Positions 8,001 through 16,510 of a stretch of 64,000 nt of DNA are shown here, in pieces. A program made the position numbers and the translations under genes. Every line of letters begins with the position of its first letter. The stretch's first letter is position 1. The DNA comes from CBIHON01 sp966211965 (GTDB lineage: Bacteria; Pseudomonadota; Gammaproteobacteria; Burkholderiales; Burkholderiaceae_D): assembly GCA_966211965.1 (NCBI GenBank), contig CBIHON010000001.1, positions 1 to 64,000 on the forward strand, written 5' to 3'. The notes under the pieces were generated by a model, which made no database searches, was not told the DNA's origin, and was given only the letters and a program-made list of their open reading frames with translations.

Positions 8001-10191
8001 CTTCGAAGCGCCAGTAATAATTGCGGTCTTCGCGGAACAAACGCACCGGCAGCGCAGGGGCCGGCTTGAGCTTGCCGTCGCGGTCGGCGCGCACCACTTC
8101 GAATTCGACCGGGCTGCCTTCGCGCGCATACTCGCCTTCGAACAAGGGCCGTACCCCGACCAGCACCGGCGCCGGCCACACCACCCGCTCCAGGCTGCGC
8201 ACAACCGGCCGGCCGCCGCTTTCCAGCAGGCTCAGCGTGGCGCGCACTGTGAACGGCGAGCGCCGCTTGGCGACCGGTTCCAGGTCGATGTCGACTTGCG
8301 CCGCGCCCTGCTCGTCCAGGGTTTGTTCTTCCAGTTCCTTGCGGGTCTTGGCGGTATCCTCGGTCACGTCGCCGAATTCGAAACCGGGGAACTGCTTGGC
8401 CAGCGGATTCTTGTTGCGCTCGAACTGCGCAACGCCCAGCAGCCGGTTGCCTGCCGCCGGTGCGCCATACAGGTAATTGCCGCGCACCTCGACCTTGAAT
8501 TCGTCATCGGCCGCAAGCGAAGCCTGCTTGCTGTTCAGGTCAAGCTTCATGCGTTCCGGCAGGAACTCTTCGACGCCGAAACGGAACACCGTGCCCGGCA
8601 CCTTGTCGGCCGGGTCGGCGCGCAATTCCAGCGTCCAGAATCCGGTCGGAGCATCGGCCGGCAATTCCAGCCGCTTGACGAAATAGCCGGAGAAGCGCTC
8701 GTCCGGCCGCCAGGTTGCAGTGAATTGCGCCTTGCCGTCGGGCCGCTTGAGCACGGCCTGCACCGGTTGCGCCGGCACCGGCTTGCCGTCGGCATCGCGC
8801 GCCAGGACCGAGAGATCGAAATTCTCGCCCGGGCGGTACAAATTGCGGCCGGAATATGCGAACAGACGCACCGGTTTATAAGGCGCGCCGGTGATGTCGT
8901 ACTCCGACAAATCGAGTGCCGGCTCCTTCAGCGCCAGCATCGAGATTTGCGTCCCCTTGCGCGCCAGCAGCACCTTGGCGCCCTTGGGCTGCTCGGCGAA
9001 TACCGCGTGGCCGTCGCCGTCGCTTTCGCCGCGCCCCAGCACCTTGCCTTGCGCATCCATCCAGGACACTTCCACCCCGCCGACCGCCTTGCCGTCGACC
9101 AGCGAGCTGACGAAGGTGTCCGCTCCCTTGTCGAACAGCCGCACATGCAAGCCCAGGTCGCTGACGTAGAAATAGGTGGTCTGGTATTCGTAGCGGAAGC
9201 GTCCCGGCTGGCTCATCACGGCGACATATACGCCGGGTTCCTTGAGTTCCTTGATGTCTTCCACCGGGATGTAGGTGACGCTGCGCTTGTTGGGCTTTTG
9301 CTCGGTCAGGAAACGGCCGAGATAGACGCTGTCGGTCATGTTGCGCAGCACGTCGAGCTGGTACACCTGGACCGCGCCGCGCAATGCGCTGCGGCGCCAG
9401 TCGTTGCTGTAGTCGGCGTCCTGCTCGCCTTCGGCTGCTTCGCCTTCGGCTTTGGCGGTTTCTTCTTTTTTCTTGGGCTTGCCGTTGATCACGCGATCGA
9501 GGAAACGCGGCAATTGATCGCTTTTCACGCGCAGGAATTGCACATCGACTTCCGGCACGTTGACCGTGATGACCGGCAACCCGCCGTTCTGCTGTGCCGG
9601 CAGCACCATGCCGTTGCTGGCGAAATAATAGGAAGGCGACACCGGCGACGACGCGATCGAGTAGCGCGCTTCGGCTGCTAGTTTCTTGCCGTTCCTGGCG
9701 GGCAGGCCGGGCTGTACCTGTACCACGTAACGGGTTTGCGGTTTGATGTGCGGGAAGAACAGCAGGCGCGGATTTTCGCCTACGACCCAGGCGCCGGAGA
9801 CGACCTTGCCGCCCTTGGGATCGGTGTCTTCCGGCTTGGTGCTGACTGAAGGCTTCTTATCCTTGCCGGATTGGTCCGGCGCGTCCTCCGGTTCCTCGCC
9901 CGGCTCCTCGCTGTCGGCACTGGATTTCGGCTTGGCGTCACCCGAACCCGGCATTTCAAATACCTTGATGTACTGGTCGTAACCCTTGCCGGCATCGAGC
10001 GGCAGCGTGAAGCTCAGCGCCAATGCCGGCGCGCCATCGAGGCCGCGGTCGGCGGCATCGACCAGCAGGAATTGCGCGTTGGGGTCGTCGCTGCCGAACT
10101 GCTCACCGGGGCTGCGTCCATTGAAGTACCAAAAAGCCGCTGCAATAAGTGCGATGAGAACCATCGCGGCACTGATGATTTTGGCGCGCAT
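5035..10191 (-). CDS. yfhM: Bacterial alpha-2-macroglobulin-like protein
   Basis: 1718 residues, the usual size for the long bacterial alpha-2-macroglobulins. The N-terminal helix (about residues 4-18, hydrophobic) looks like a signal anchor; no lipobox Cys is seen, unlike E. coli YfhM. Next comes an acidic Asp/Glu/Lys-rich linker near residues 80-120, MG domains, and a thioester domain with the intact motif YGCAEQ at Cys1223. The thioester covalently traps attacking proteases after bait-region cleavage. It acts in the periplasm. It is read leftwards towards pbpC; the gene pair is classically linked. ATG at 10191 has GGGAG upstream. Confidence 0.93.
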   Translation of the reverse strand: MRAKIISAAMVLIALIAAAFWYFNGRSPGEQFGSDDPNAQFLLVDAADRGLDGAPALALSFTLPLDAGKGYDQYIKVFEMPGSGDAKPKSSADSEEPGEEPEDAPDQSGKDKKPSVSTKPEDTDPKGGKVVSGAWVVGENPRLLFFPHIKPQTRYVVQVQPGLPARNGKKLAAEARYSIASSPVSPSYYFASNGMVLPAQQNGGLPVITVNVPEVDVQFLRVKSDQLPRFLDRVINGKPKKKEETAKAEGEAAEGEQDADYSNDWRRSALRGAVQVYQLDVLRNMTDSVYLGRFLTEQKPNKRSVTYIPVEDIKELKEPGVYVAVMSQPGRFRYEYQTTYFYVSDLGLHVRLFDKGADTFVSSLVDGKAVGGVEVSWMDAQGKVLGRGESDGDGHAVFAEQPKGAKVLLARKGTQISMLALKEPALDLSEYDITGAPYKPVRLFAYSGRNLYRPGENFDLSVLARDADGKPVPAQPVQAVLKRPDGKAQFTATWRPDERFSGYFVKRLELPADAPTGFWTLELRADPADKVPGTVFRFGVEEFLPERMKLDLNSKQASLAADDEFKVEVRGNYLYGAPAAGNRLLGVAQFERNKNPLAKQFPGFEFGDVTEDTAKTRKELEEQTLDEQGAAQVDIDLEPVAKRRSPFTVRATLSLLESGGRPVVRSLERVVWPAPVLVGVRPLFEGEYAREGSPVEFEVVRADRDGKLKPAPALPVRLFREDRNYYWRFEDQRGWHSGFTETDELVETASVSVPASGRGKIRLPVRYGRYRLEVLDPETKQQVVYRFYAGWSVREDESQGVRPDRVALKLDKPAYKDGDTAHLSITPPHKGEALITVEGDRTLWVKRVSVSGDTTNVDIPLNRDWKRHDLYVSVMVLRPGNEGDRVTPARALGIVHLPLDRADRKLNVTLEAPAKVRPDTTVKVKVKAPEARGQKTLVTLSAVDVGILNITRFASPDPHGFFFGKLRYGVDQHDIYGRLIEKMQGQKGKLKFGGDNTPKPTKSLPKKVKLVDLFSGPVLLNEQGEAEIALAVPDFNGSLRLMAVVAGSERFGSKDAEMTVAAPLVAELATPRFLSFGDNAIVALDLHNLSGAAQDLKVALNGGEALRLSEAERSVTLKDQEKRTLRFPIEARAISGLHTISLKVSGKDIKFERSFPLTVQAPTPQQQFTKRYSIKPGESLDIKDADLSGLHRGSLLSHIVVSNKAPIDIRAAIQGLLTYPYGCAEQTTSTAYPHVFIDEEAARRFGLKPYTRERRAEMLDQAIARIATMQAPNGGFSLWGNVSEYEYWLSAYVTNFLVDAREQGFGVPDAMLNKARDFLLRGLQEGVSRLPATPVAEKAAPTSTGLWEENRVRDNGRFGVLAYGAYVLSRENKAPLATLRQLHESRGNANSGLSLIQLGIALKLMGDRDRSNVALAEGVKKGRDNGYWWYDYGSNLRDAALSYALLERHQIAINGRDNLVAVIASEMEKYRYYSTQEKLALFLVGRSYSTGDGGPWTATLATGGKNEELASKSTHFREVAAGELAGGIKLTNTHKDRLYVELSMTGNPVKQPPAKSDVIELTRKMYTPEGTEITGRALKVGETVLMRVTARSRTTTATGMIVDRIPAGLEIENTNIVQGEQASAVTIDNVTPAQAMSDARIKHVEFRDDRFVAAVRMDWNVLTLFYRVRVVTPGKFVVPPLYADDMYRPDVYGQVGGGDTLTIVEAKSGEGAKAGGKT

Positions 10192-10313
10192 GTTACTCCC
10201 TGGGGTGAAAAGCGAAACTGTCGGATGAGCTTGGTGCCGCGTGGCATCGTTGTCATTATGTCACAGCAAATTTCTCTCGCGCATGCGACATGCGACAAAA
10301 TTTCAAGCGAATC

Positions 10314-10350
10314 ACAAAACAAAAACGCCCCTGCCGAGCGGCTGGGGCGT
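10314..10350 (-). terminator. Rho-independent terminator after the polyamine transporter operon
   Basis: Read on the minus strand: ACGCCCC, an inner stem AGCC/GGC, then GGGGCGT, followed by TTTTTGTTTT. It lies 38 bp past the stop codon of the binding-protein gene and before yfhM, so it separates the two transcripts. Confidence 0.75.
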
Positions 10351-10387
10351 CAACGTTATGAAGCGCGAAGTACGGACAGCGTCGTTC

Positions 10388-11449
10388 TTACTTCGCCCGA
10401 ATCTCCGTCCAAATCTTGTTCAAGCTCCGACGCTGCTTGGAATTCAAATCCTTCAGCATCTCCACCTTGGCCAGCACAGCCTTGTCCGGGAAAATCGCGG
10501 TATTTTTCGCGATCTCCGGCTTGATGTATTTCATCGCATCCGCATTCGGATTGCCCGAGCCGATCAGGTTGGTCAGGTCGGCGGCGTTTTTACCATCGAG
10601 CATGAAGTTGATGAACTTGTGCGCCAGGTCGGGACGCGGTGCGGATTTATGAATCACCATGCTGTCCAGTGCCATCACGGCGCCCTCTTTCGGCATCGCC
10701 GAGACGATGTGGAATTTGCGGCCGGCCGCAACGGCATCCTGATCAGCCTGGAACAAGTCGCTGGAATAGCCGTGCACCAGCCAGATATTGCCGACCGTCA
10801 GTTCCTTCTTGTAACTGGTGCCGTTGAAGGCTGCCCAATATGGCTTGGCCTTCAGGATCACATTCTTGGCTTCCTGCCAGTGCTTCTCGTCGGTGTCATT
10901 GACGGAGTAGCCGAGGTATTTCATGGCGGCGGCCATCAGTTCGTTGGCCGAGTCGAGGACGGTGACCTTGCCCTTGATTTTTTCCAGAATTTTGGGATCG
11001 AAGACCGCGGCCCAGCTATCGACGGTAATGCCCAATTCCTTCATCTTCTGGTCGTTGTAGCCGATCAGGGTGATGGTGTAGGCGTAAGGCGCCGAGTACT
11101 TGTTGCCCTTGTCGAAGTCCGTGTCGAGGTAAGCCGGATTGACGTTTTTAAAGTTCGGCAATTGCGCCTTGTCGAGCGGCAAGAGGGCCTTTTGCTTGAT
11201 CAGGGAATCGAGCGCATTGCCGGTCGGGACCAGGATGTCATAACCCTTGGCGCCGGCGGCCAGCTTGGCCAGCAATTCTTCATTGTCGCTGTAATAGGTC
11301 TGCACCACTTTGCATTTGCAGAACGCTTCGAAACGGGTCACGGTTTCCGGTGCCAGGTAATCGTTCCAGTTGTACAGATGCAGTTCGTCGGCAGCCCGGG
11401 CCGAGACTGCGGCTAACGACAGCATTGCAAGAGCTAGCAGTTTTTTCAT
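10388..11449 (-). CDS. potF: Putrescine/spermidine ABC transporter, periplasmic binding protein
   Basis: 353 residues, the size of PotD/PotF proteins. The N-terminal signal peptide MKKLLALAMLSLAAVSARA precedes the mature start ADELHLYNWNDYLAPET, typical of polyamine-binding proteins. Further family signatures: YDILVPTGNALDSLI, YAYTITLIGYN, WLVHGYSSDLFQA and HKFINFMLDGKNAADLTN. It captures polyamines in the periplasm and delivers them to the two permeases encoded upstream. Last gene of a four-gene operon and followed by a good terminator. Whether putrescine or spermidine is preferred cannot be told by eye; I use potF because it groups better with that form. AAGGA precedes the ATG. Confidence 0.88.
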   Translation of the reverse strand: MKKLLALAMLSLAAVSARAADELHLYNWNDYLAPETVTRFEAFCKCKVVQTYYSDNEELLAKLAAGAKGYDILVPTGNALDSLIKQKALLPLDKAQLPNFKNVNPAYLDTDFDKGNKYSAPYAYTITLIGYNDQKMKELGITVDSWAAVFDPKILEKIKGKVTVLDSANELMAAAMKYLGYSVNDTDEKHWQEAKNVILKAKPYWAAFNGTSYKKELTVGNIWLVHGYSSDLFQADQDAVAAGRKFHIVSAMPKEGAVMALDSMVIHKSAPRPDLAHKFINFMLDGKNAADLTNLIGSGNPNADAMKYIKPEIAKNTAIFPDKAVLAKVEMLKDLNSKQRRSLNKIWTEIRAK

Positions 11450-11467
11450 GATGGTCCTTAAAGTTGA

Positions 11468-12241
11468 TTAGGCGCGAAGCGAGTTGGGAGACAGCTTTGA
11501 AGCAATGACGATCAGCACCAGGGTCAAGCCCATCAACAGCGTCGAAATGGCGTTCACCTCCGGTGTGACGGCTATTTTTATCATCGAGTAGATCTGCAGC
11601 GGCAAGGTCGACGCGTTTGCGCCGGCGGTGAAAAAGGTGATGACGAAATCGTCGATCGACAGCGTAAACGCCATCAGGGCGCCGGCCACCACGCCGGGCA
11701 TGATCAGCGGCAGCGTGATCAGGCGAAACGCCTGCCACGGCGTGGCGCCGCAATCGCGGGCGGCTTCGGTCAGGCTCTCGTCCATGCCGGCCAGGCGCGA
11801 GCGCACCACGATCGCGACGAAGCCGAGACTGAAGGCGATGTGCGCCAGGGTGATCGACACCAGGCCCAAGGTCATGTTCAGCAGCACGAAGAAAATCAGC
11901 AGCGAAACGCCCATCAGGATTTCCGGAATCGCGATCGGCGTCAGCACCAGCACTTGCAGCAGTTTCGAGTTATAGCGATGCAGGGCAAAGCCGGCCATGG
12001 TGCCGAGCACGGTCGACACCCCGCTCGATATCAGCGCGACGATCAGCGAATTGCCGGCCGCTTCCAGCATCGCGTCGTCGTGAAACAGCTTGCGATACCA
12101 GTCGAGCGTGAAGCCGACCCATTCTGCATTGAGGCGCGAATCGTTGAAGGAATAAATCACGACGATGATCAGCGGCACATACAAAAACGCATAGACCGCG
12201 GCCGACGCCGCCTTCAGCCAGAAGGAATTCTTGTTACGCAT
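11468..12241 (-). CDS. potI: Polyamine ABC transporter permease (PotC/PotI type)
   Basis: 257 residues, six predicted membrane helices. The BPD_transp_1 EAA loop reads EAARDCGATPWQAFRLITLPLIMPG, in line with binding-protein-dependent permeases. The ORF extends upstream to 12289, but the start is best placed at the ATG at 12241: GGGAGG lies just before it and the protein then begins MRNKNSFWLKAASAAVYAFLY like its homologues. That start overlaps the end of the preceding permease gene by 8 bp, indicating translational coupling. It pairs with that permease to form the membrane channel driven by PotA/PotG. Confidence 0.9.
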   Translation of the reverse strand: MRNKNSFWLKAASAAVYAFLYVPLIIVVIYSFNDSRLNAEWVGFTLDWYRKLFHDDAMLEAAGNSLIVALISSGVSTVLGTMAGFALHRYNSKLLQVLVLTPIAIPEILMGVSLLIFFVLLNMTLGLVSITLAHIAFSLGFVAIVVRSRLAGMDESLTEAARDCGATPWQAFRLITLPLIMPGVVAGALMAFTLSIDDFVITFFTAGANASTLPLQIYSMIKIAVTPEVNAISTLLMGLTLVLIVIASKLSPNSLRA

Positions 12242-13130
12242 GCGCCTCCCTCCTCTGTCGTGCGAACCACGCGGCCAGTCCGGCCGCACCCAGGGCGGCT
12301 GCCGTCAGCACGATCGACAGCACGCTGCCGAACGGCCAGTCGCGGGTTTCCAGAAACTGTTGCTTGATCACGTTGCCGATCATGAGACCGCCGGTACCAC
12401 CCAAAATATCGGACACCGCGAAGATCCCCAGCGCCGGGATGAACACCAGCGCGGCGCCGGCATACACCCCCGGCAGCGAGAGCGGAAAGGTGATGCGCCA
12501 GAACCGCTGCCAACCGGCAGCCCCGAGATCTTGCGCAGCGTCGAGCAAGGCCGGATCGTGCTTTTCCAGGTTCGCATACAGCGGCAGCACCATGAAAGGC
12601 AGATGCACGTAGACCAGGCCGACGATCACCGCGAACGGTCCGTACAGCAGGCTGACCGGATCGATCCCGGCCATGCCGAGCAGCGCGTTCAAGCCGCGCG
12701 TCAAGGCCGACTGCGGTCCCAGGATGATCATCCATGCATAGACGCGGATCAGGAAATTGCTCCAGAACGGCAGGATCACCAGCAACACCAGCAGATTGCG
12801 GTATTTCTTCGGGCTGCGCGCGATCAAGAGCGCCAGCGGGTAGGCCATCAGCAGGCAGGCCAGGGTCGTGACCAGCGCATAGATCAGCGACTTGATGAAG
12901 ATCGCGGTGTAGACGAAATCAGCAGCGAAGCGCGTGAAGTTTTCCAGCGTCAGGTCGAGCTTGCCGGCCTCGTCGAACAACGGCGCCAACCCGCCGTAAT
13001 CGCCCGGAAAGCGGAAAGCCGCAAACGCCATGATCAGCGCCGGTATCGCGAAGAAAACCAGCAGGTAGAGCAAAGGCGGGCCGCTGATCAGCCAGCGCGC
13101 CAGCGAGGTATTGCGGGCGGGCTTACTCAT
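12234..13130 (-). CDS. potH: Polyamine ABC transporter permease (PotB/PotH type)
   Basis: 298 residues with about six membrane helices. The EAA loop is DAAQDLGAAGWQRFWRITFPLSLPG, characteristic of inner-membrane ABC importer permeases. The reading frame is open to 13322, but the upstream part would overlap potA extensively; the ATG at 13130 (MSKPARNTSLARWL) overlaps the potA stop by 8 bp (ATGAGTAA) and matches the expected N-terminus. It forms a heterodimer with the PotI-type permease downstream. Second gene in the operon. Confidence 0.9.
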   Translation of the reverse strand: MSKPARNTSLARWLISGPPLLYLLVFFAIPALIMAFAAFRFPGDYGGLAPLFDEAGKLDLTLENFTRFAADFVYTAIFIKSLIYALVTTLACLLMAYPLALLIARSPKKYRNLLVLLVILPFWSNFLIRVYAWMIILGPQSALTRGLNALLGMAGIDPVSLLYGPFAVIVGLVYVHLPFMVLPLYANLEKHDPALLDAAQDLGAAGWQRFWRITFPLSLPGVYAGAALVFIPALGIFAVSDILGGTGGLMIGNVIKQQFLETRDWPFGSVLSIVLTAAALGAAGLAAWFARQRREAHA

Positions 13131-14208
13131 ACAGGAAATGCCCCGCATCGAAGCGCCAGGCGACATCGACCGCGTCGCCGACTTCAAAGAACTTGGCGCG
13201 GCCCGCCGCCGAATTGGCGAGCAAGGCTTCGAGTGTCGCGCCGCCTGCGGTCTGCACGATGTAGACGGTGACATCGCCCAGGTAGAGCAGCTCCTTGACG
13301 TAGCCCTTGAAGTGATTTTCATCGCTCGCGCCGCCGATCTCGGCGCTGATTCGGATCTTTTCCGGACGCAGGGTCAGCGTGCCCTTGCGGCCGGCGCGGG
13401 CGTCTGCCGGAATATCCGCCTTGACCATGCCCAGGCCCGGCACTTCGAACTGCATCATGTCGCCATTGACGCTGGCGATCGTACCGTCGAACAAATTGCA
13501 GGTGCCGATAAAGTCGGCGACGAAGCGCGTCTGCGGGTAGCTGTAGATGCGGTCGGGTTCGTCGAGCTGTTCGACGTGGCCGCGGTTCATGACGGCGATG
13601 CGGTGCGACAGCGCCAGCGCCTCGCCCTGGTCGTGCGTGACATAGATGAAGGTGATGCCGACTTCCTTTTGCAGGTTGATCAACTCGATCTGCATCTGCT
13701 CGCGCAGCTTGGCGTCGAGCGCCGAGAGCGGTTCGTCCAGCAGCAGCAGTTTGGGATGGGTGACCAGAGCGCGGGCCACGGCAACGCGCTGGCGCTGGCC
13801 GCCGGACAGTTCATGCGGATAGCGTGCGCCGAGGCCGGACAGGCGCACGTCTTCCAGCGCGGCCTCGACCTTGCCTTTGATTTCGCCCTCGGGCGTGTTC
13901 GCCATCTTCAGGGGAAAGGCGATATTGCCGGCCACCGTCATGTGCGGAAACAAGGCGTAATTCTGGAACACGGTGCGCACCGGGCGCCGCTCGGGCGGGG
14001 TAGCCGCCAAATCGACGCCATCGAGCAGGATCTGGCCCGAATCCGGCAGATCGAAGCCGGCAATCATGCGCAGCAAGGTGGTTTTGCCACAGCCGGAAGG
14101 GCCGAGCAGGGTGAAAAATTCGCCCGCCTCGATGGACAGGCTGACATTGTCTACTGCAGTGAAGTCGCCAAAGCGGCGGAGCACGTTGCGGATTTCGAGG
14201 AGCGCCAT
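13123..14208 (-). CDS. potA: Polyamine ABC transporter ATP-binding protein
   Basis: 361 residues. Nucleotide-binding domain with Walker A GPSGCGKTT (residues 36-44), signature LSGGQRQRVAVARAL, Walker B LLLLDEPLSALD and the switch His in YVTHDQGEAL. The C-terminal TOBE domain (from about residue 270) is typical of PotA/PotG importers. It hydrolyses ATP on the cytoplasmic face to power polyamine uptake. First gene of the operon. A short hairpin (CCAATT/AATTGG, 14236-14254) lies just upstream of the ATG in the divergent region shared with ctaD and could be an operator. Confidence 0.92.
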   Translation of the reverse strand: MALLEIRNVLRRFGDFTAVDNVSLSIEAGEFFTLLGPSGCGKTTLLRMIAGFDLPDSGQILLDGVDLAATPPERRPVRTVFQNYALFPHMTVAGNIAFPLKMANTPEGEIKGKVEAALEDVRLSGLGARYPHELSGGQRQRVAVARALVTHPKLLLLDEPLSALDAKLREQMQIELINLQKEVGITFIYVTHDQGEALALSHRIAVMNRGHVEQLDEPDRIYSYPQTRFVADFIGTCNLFDGTIASVNGDMMQFEVPGLGMVKADIPADARAGRKGTLTLRPEKIRISAEIGGASDENHFKGYVKELLYLGDVTVYIVQTAGGATLEALLANSAAGRAKFFEVGDAVDVAWRFDAGHFLYE

Positions 14209-14568
14209 CTCTTCAGACCCGGAATGACAAAGTTGCCAATTGTAACAAAATTGGTCCGCCGTTCTCGTTAAATATCAACTATTTGCTGCCGCGTGATCCG
14301 CCATGCCGCTTGCCGTCTCCTCGGCTTTTGGCGGAGAAACGCTTTGAAGCTGAAAAACCCCTCTCCAGCAAGGAACAACATCCCTGAGAGCGCTGTCCCT
14401 CCTCAAACATTCCCCGGCTTGTTCTCCGGCGGGATATTTATTCTTGCATCTGGGCAGGCCGGCCCTGTTGGCGCCGCATGGCGGATAGCTTGGCATGGCT
14501 CCGCCCGATCGAACCGATACCGCGCCAATCCACCTTCAATCCCCCCTTTCCTAAGCGAAGAGGCCAAC
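14209..14568. other. Divergent intergenic region between potA and ctaD (360 bp)
   Basis: No gene is supported here. Because potA and ctaD diverge, both promoters must lie in this region. The only structure I see is the hairpin CCAATT-7-AATTGG at 14236-14254, 28 bp before the potA start. The reading frame of ctaD stays open up to 14293, but its codons there do not resemble an oxidase N-terminus. Confidence 0.5.
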
Positions 14569-16155
14569 ATGAGCACCACGGCGGTCGATGCTTTTCCCGA
14601 TGAAACCCACCATCATCCTCACGGCTGGCGGCGCTGGCTGTATGCCACCAACCACAAGGATATCGGCACCCTGTATCTATGGTTTTCCTTCATCATGTTT
14701 TTGGCGGGCGGCATCCTGGCCCTGCTGATCCGCGCCGAGCTGTTCCAGCCGGGGCTGCAATTATTCCGGCCCGAGCTATACAACCAATTCGTGACTTTGC
14801 ATGGATTGGTGATGGTGTTCGGCGCCATCATGCCGGCCTTCGTCGGGTTTGCCAACTGGATGATTCCCTTGCAGATCGGCGCATCCGACATGGCGTTTGC
14901 CCGCATGAACAATTTTTCGTTCTGGCTGTTGCCGCCGGCCGCGCTATTGCTGATCGGGTCGTTTGCCGTGGGCGGCGGCGCCACAGCCGCCGGATGGACC
15001 ATGTATCCGCCCCTGTCGATCCAGATGGGGGCGGGCATGGACATGGCGATTTTCGCGGTGCACCTGATGGGCGCGTCCTCCATCATGGGGGCGATCAACA
15101 TCATCACGACGATCCTGAACATGCGTGCGCCCGGCATGGGGCTGATGCAGATACCGATGTTCTGCTGGACTTGGCTGGTCACGGCCTATCTGCTGCTGGG
15201 CGTCATGCCGGTGCTGGCAGGCGCGGTGACCATGATGCTGACCGACCGGCATTTCGGCACCAGCTTTTTCAATGCCGCCGGCGGCGGCGACCCGGTGATG
15301 TACCAGCATATCTTCTGGTTCTTTGGCCATCCCGAGGTCTACATCATGATCTTGCCGGGCTTCGGCATCCTGTCGCAGGTGATTCCCGCTTTTTCGAGAA
15401 AGCCGCTGTTCGGCTATGCGTCAATGGTGTATGCCACGGTCGCAATCGGCATCATATCCTTCATCGTGTGGGCACATCACATGTTCGCCACCGGCATGCC
15501 GGTGACGGGGCAGTTGTTTTTCATGTACGCCACGATGCTCGTTGCGGTGCCGACCGGCGTGAAAGTGTTCAACTGGATCGCGACGATGTGGAAAGGATCG
15601 CTGACCCTCGAAACGCCGATGCTGTTTGCGATCGGTTTCATCTGGGTATTTACTATCGGCGGTTTTTCCGGCTTGATCCTGGCTGTCGCACCAATCGATG
15701 TCCAAGTGCATGATACGCATTACGTCGTCGCGCATTTTCATTATGTACTGGTCGCCGGTTCCTTGTTCGCACTGTTCACGGGCTTTTATTATTGGGTGCC
15801 GAAGTGGACCGGCGTCATGTATGACGAACTGCGCGGCAAGATCCATTTCTGGAATTCCCTGGTCTGGGTCAATGTTACTTTTTTCCCGCTGCATTTCCTC
15901 GGTCTGGCCGGCATGCCGCGGCGCTATGCCGATTATCCGGCCCAATTTACAGACTTCAATTTGATCGCGTCGCTCGGTGCATTCGCATTCGGATTGACGC
16001 AGGTGTATTTCCTGTTCGCGATCGTCTTGCCGGCGGTCAGGGGCAAGGGGCAAAAAGCGCCGGCGAAGCCGTGGGAGGGAGCGGACGGCCTGGAGTGGAC
16101 GGTCCCCAGTCCGGCGCCTTTTCATACATTTGAAGTTCCGCCTCTTGTGAAGTGA
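14569..16155 (+). CDS. ctaD: Cytochrome c oxidase subunit I (aa3 type), encoded alone
   Basis: 528 residues, the normal length. This heme-copper oxidase catalytic subunit reduces O2 to water with cytochrome c electrons and pumps protons. Twelve membrane helices are expected. Ligands seen: heme a His in TLHGLVMVF; the GHPEVY motif with CuB His, the cross-linked Tyr and the Glu of the D-channel (A1 subtype); CuB His pair in WAHHMFATG; and HFHYVLVAG with the heme a3 and heme a histidines. The start is ATG 14569 (AAGAGG upstream), not the ORF start at 14293. Subunits II (ctaC), III (ctaE) and the ctaG/cox11 assembly gene, normally adjacent, are absent here, so this may be a second, dispersed subunit I. 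Confidence 0.93.
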   Translation: MSTTAVDAFPDETHHHPHGWRRWLYATNHKDIGTLYLWFSFIMFLAGGILALLIRAELFQPGLQLFRPELYNQFVTLHGLVMVFGAIMPAFVGFANWMIPLQIGASDMAFARMNNFSFWLLPPAALLLIGSFAVGGGATAAGWTMYPPLSIQMGAGMDMAIFAVHLMGASSIMGAINIITTILNMRAPGMGLMQIPMFCWTWLVTAYLLLGVMPVLAGAVTMMLTDRHFGTSFFNAAGGGDPVMYQHIFWFFGHPEVYIMILPGFGILSQVIPAFSRKPLFGYASMVYATVAIGIISFIVWAHHMFATGMPVTGQLFFMYATMLVAVPTGVKVFNWIATMWKGSLTLETPMLFAIGFIWVFTIGGFSGLILAVAPIDVQVHDTHYVVAHFHYVLVAGSLFALFTGFYYWVPKWTGVMYDELRGKIHFWNSLVWVNVTFFPLHFLGLAGMPRRYADYPAQFTDFNLIASLGAFAFGLTQVYFLFAIVLPAVRGKGQKAPAKPWEGADGLEWTVPSPAPFHTFEVPPLVK

Positions 16156-16327
16156 GCAGCCGCCACCATCTCCAATTCATCTTCAGCCAGCAACCCCAAG
16201 AACACGAACAGTGCCGCCGCCTCGGCGGGCGGCAACAATTTTTTTGCCATGAACGTGGAACCCGGCGGCCGTTGCAATCGTCATTCCGCGTCACGGCAAT
16301 ATTCATGTACCGATAGAGAAGAACGCA

Positions 16328-16510
16328 ATGAGTTCACATCAAAGAGAGCGCTGGATGAACAGCGCAAGAGAACTGTCCGCAGCCCTGGAAAACTTTCAGC
16401 TTCACCCTTCCGATGAAAAAAGAGAGACACTGGTCGCGATGATAGTGGCCTATCAGGATGCGTATAAACGCGGCGAGATACAACTTCCGGAGCGCTTCAA
16501 AATTTACTGA
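16328..16510 (+). CDS. Small hypothetical protein, 60 aa
   Basis: Not recognised. Soluble, charged and probably helical (SARELSAALENFQLH, ETLVAMIVAYQDAYKRGE), with a purine-rich stretch (AGAGAAGAA) before the ATG. It lies 172 bp after ctaD on the same strand and its stop overlaps the 3' end of the convergent peptidase gene by 7 bp. The composition looks like a real protein, but shortness keeps confidence low. Confidence 0.45.
   Translation: MSSHQRERWMNSARELSAALENFQLHPSDEKRETLVAMIVAYQDAYKRGEIQLPERFKIY

Noticed and set aside
6619..9681. 1020-aa open frame antisense to yfhM
   Set aside because: Shadow of the high-GC yfhM coding strand. Composition is rich in His/Arg/Gln with no recognisable domain.
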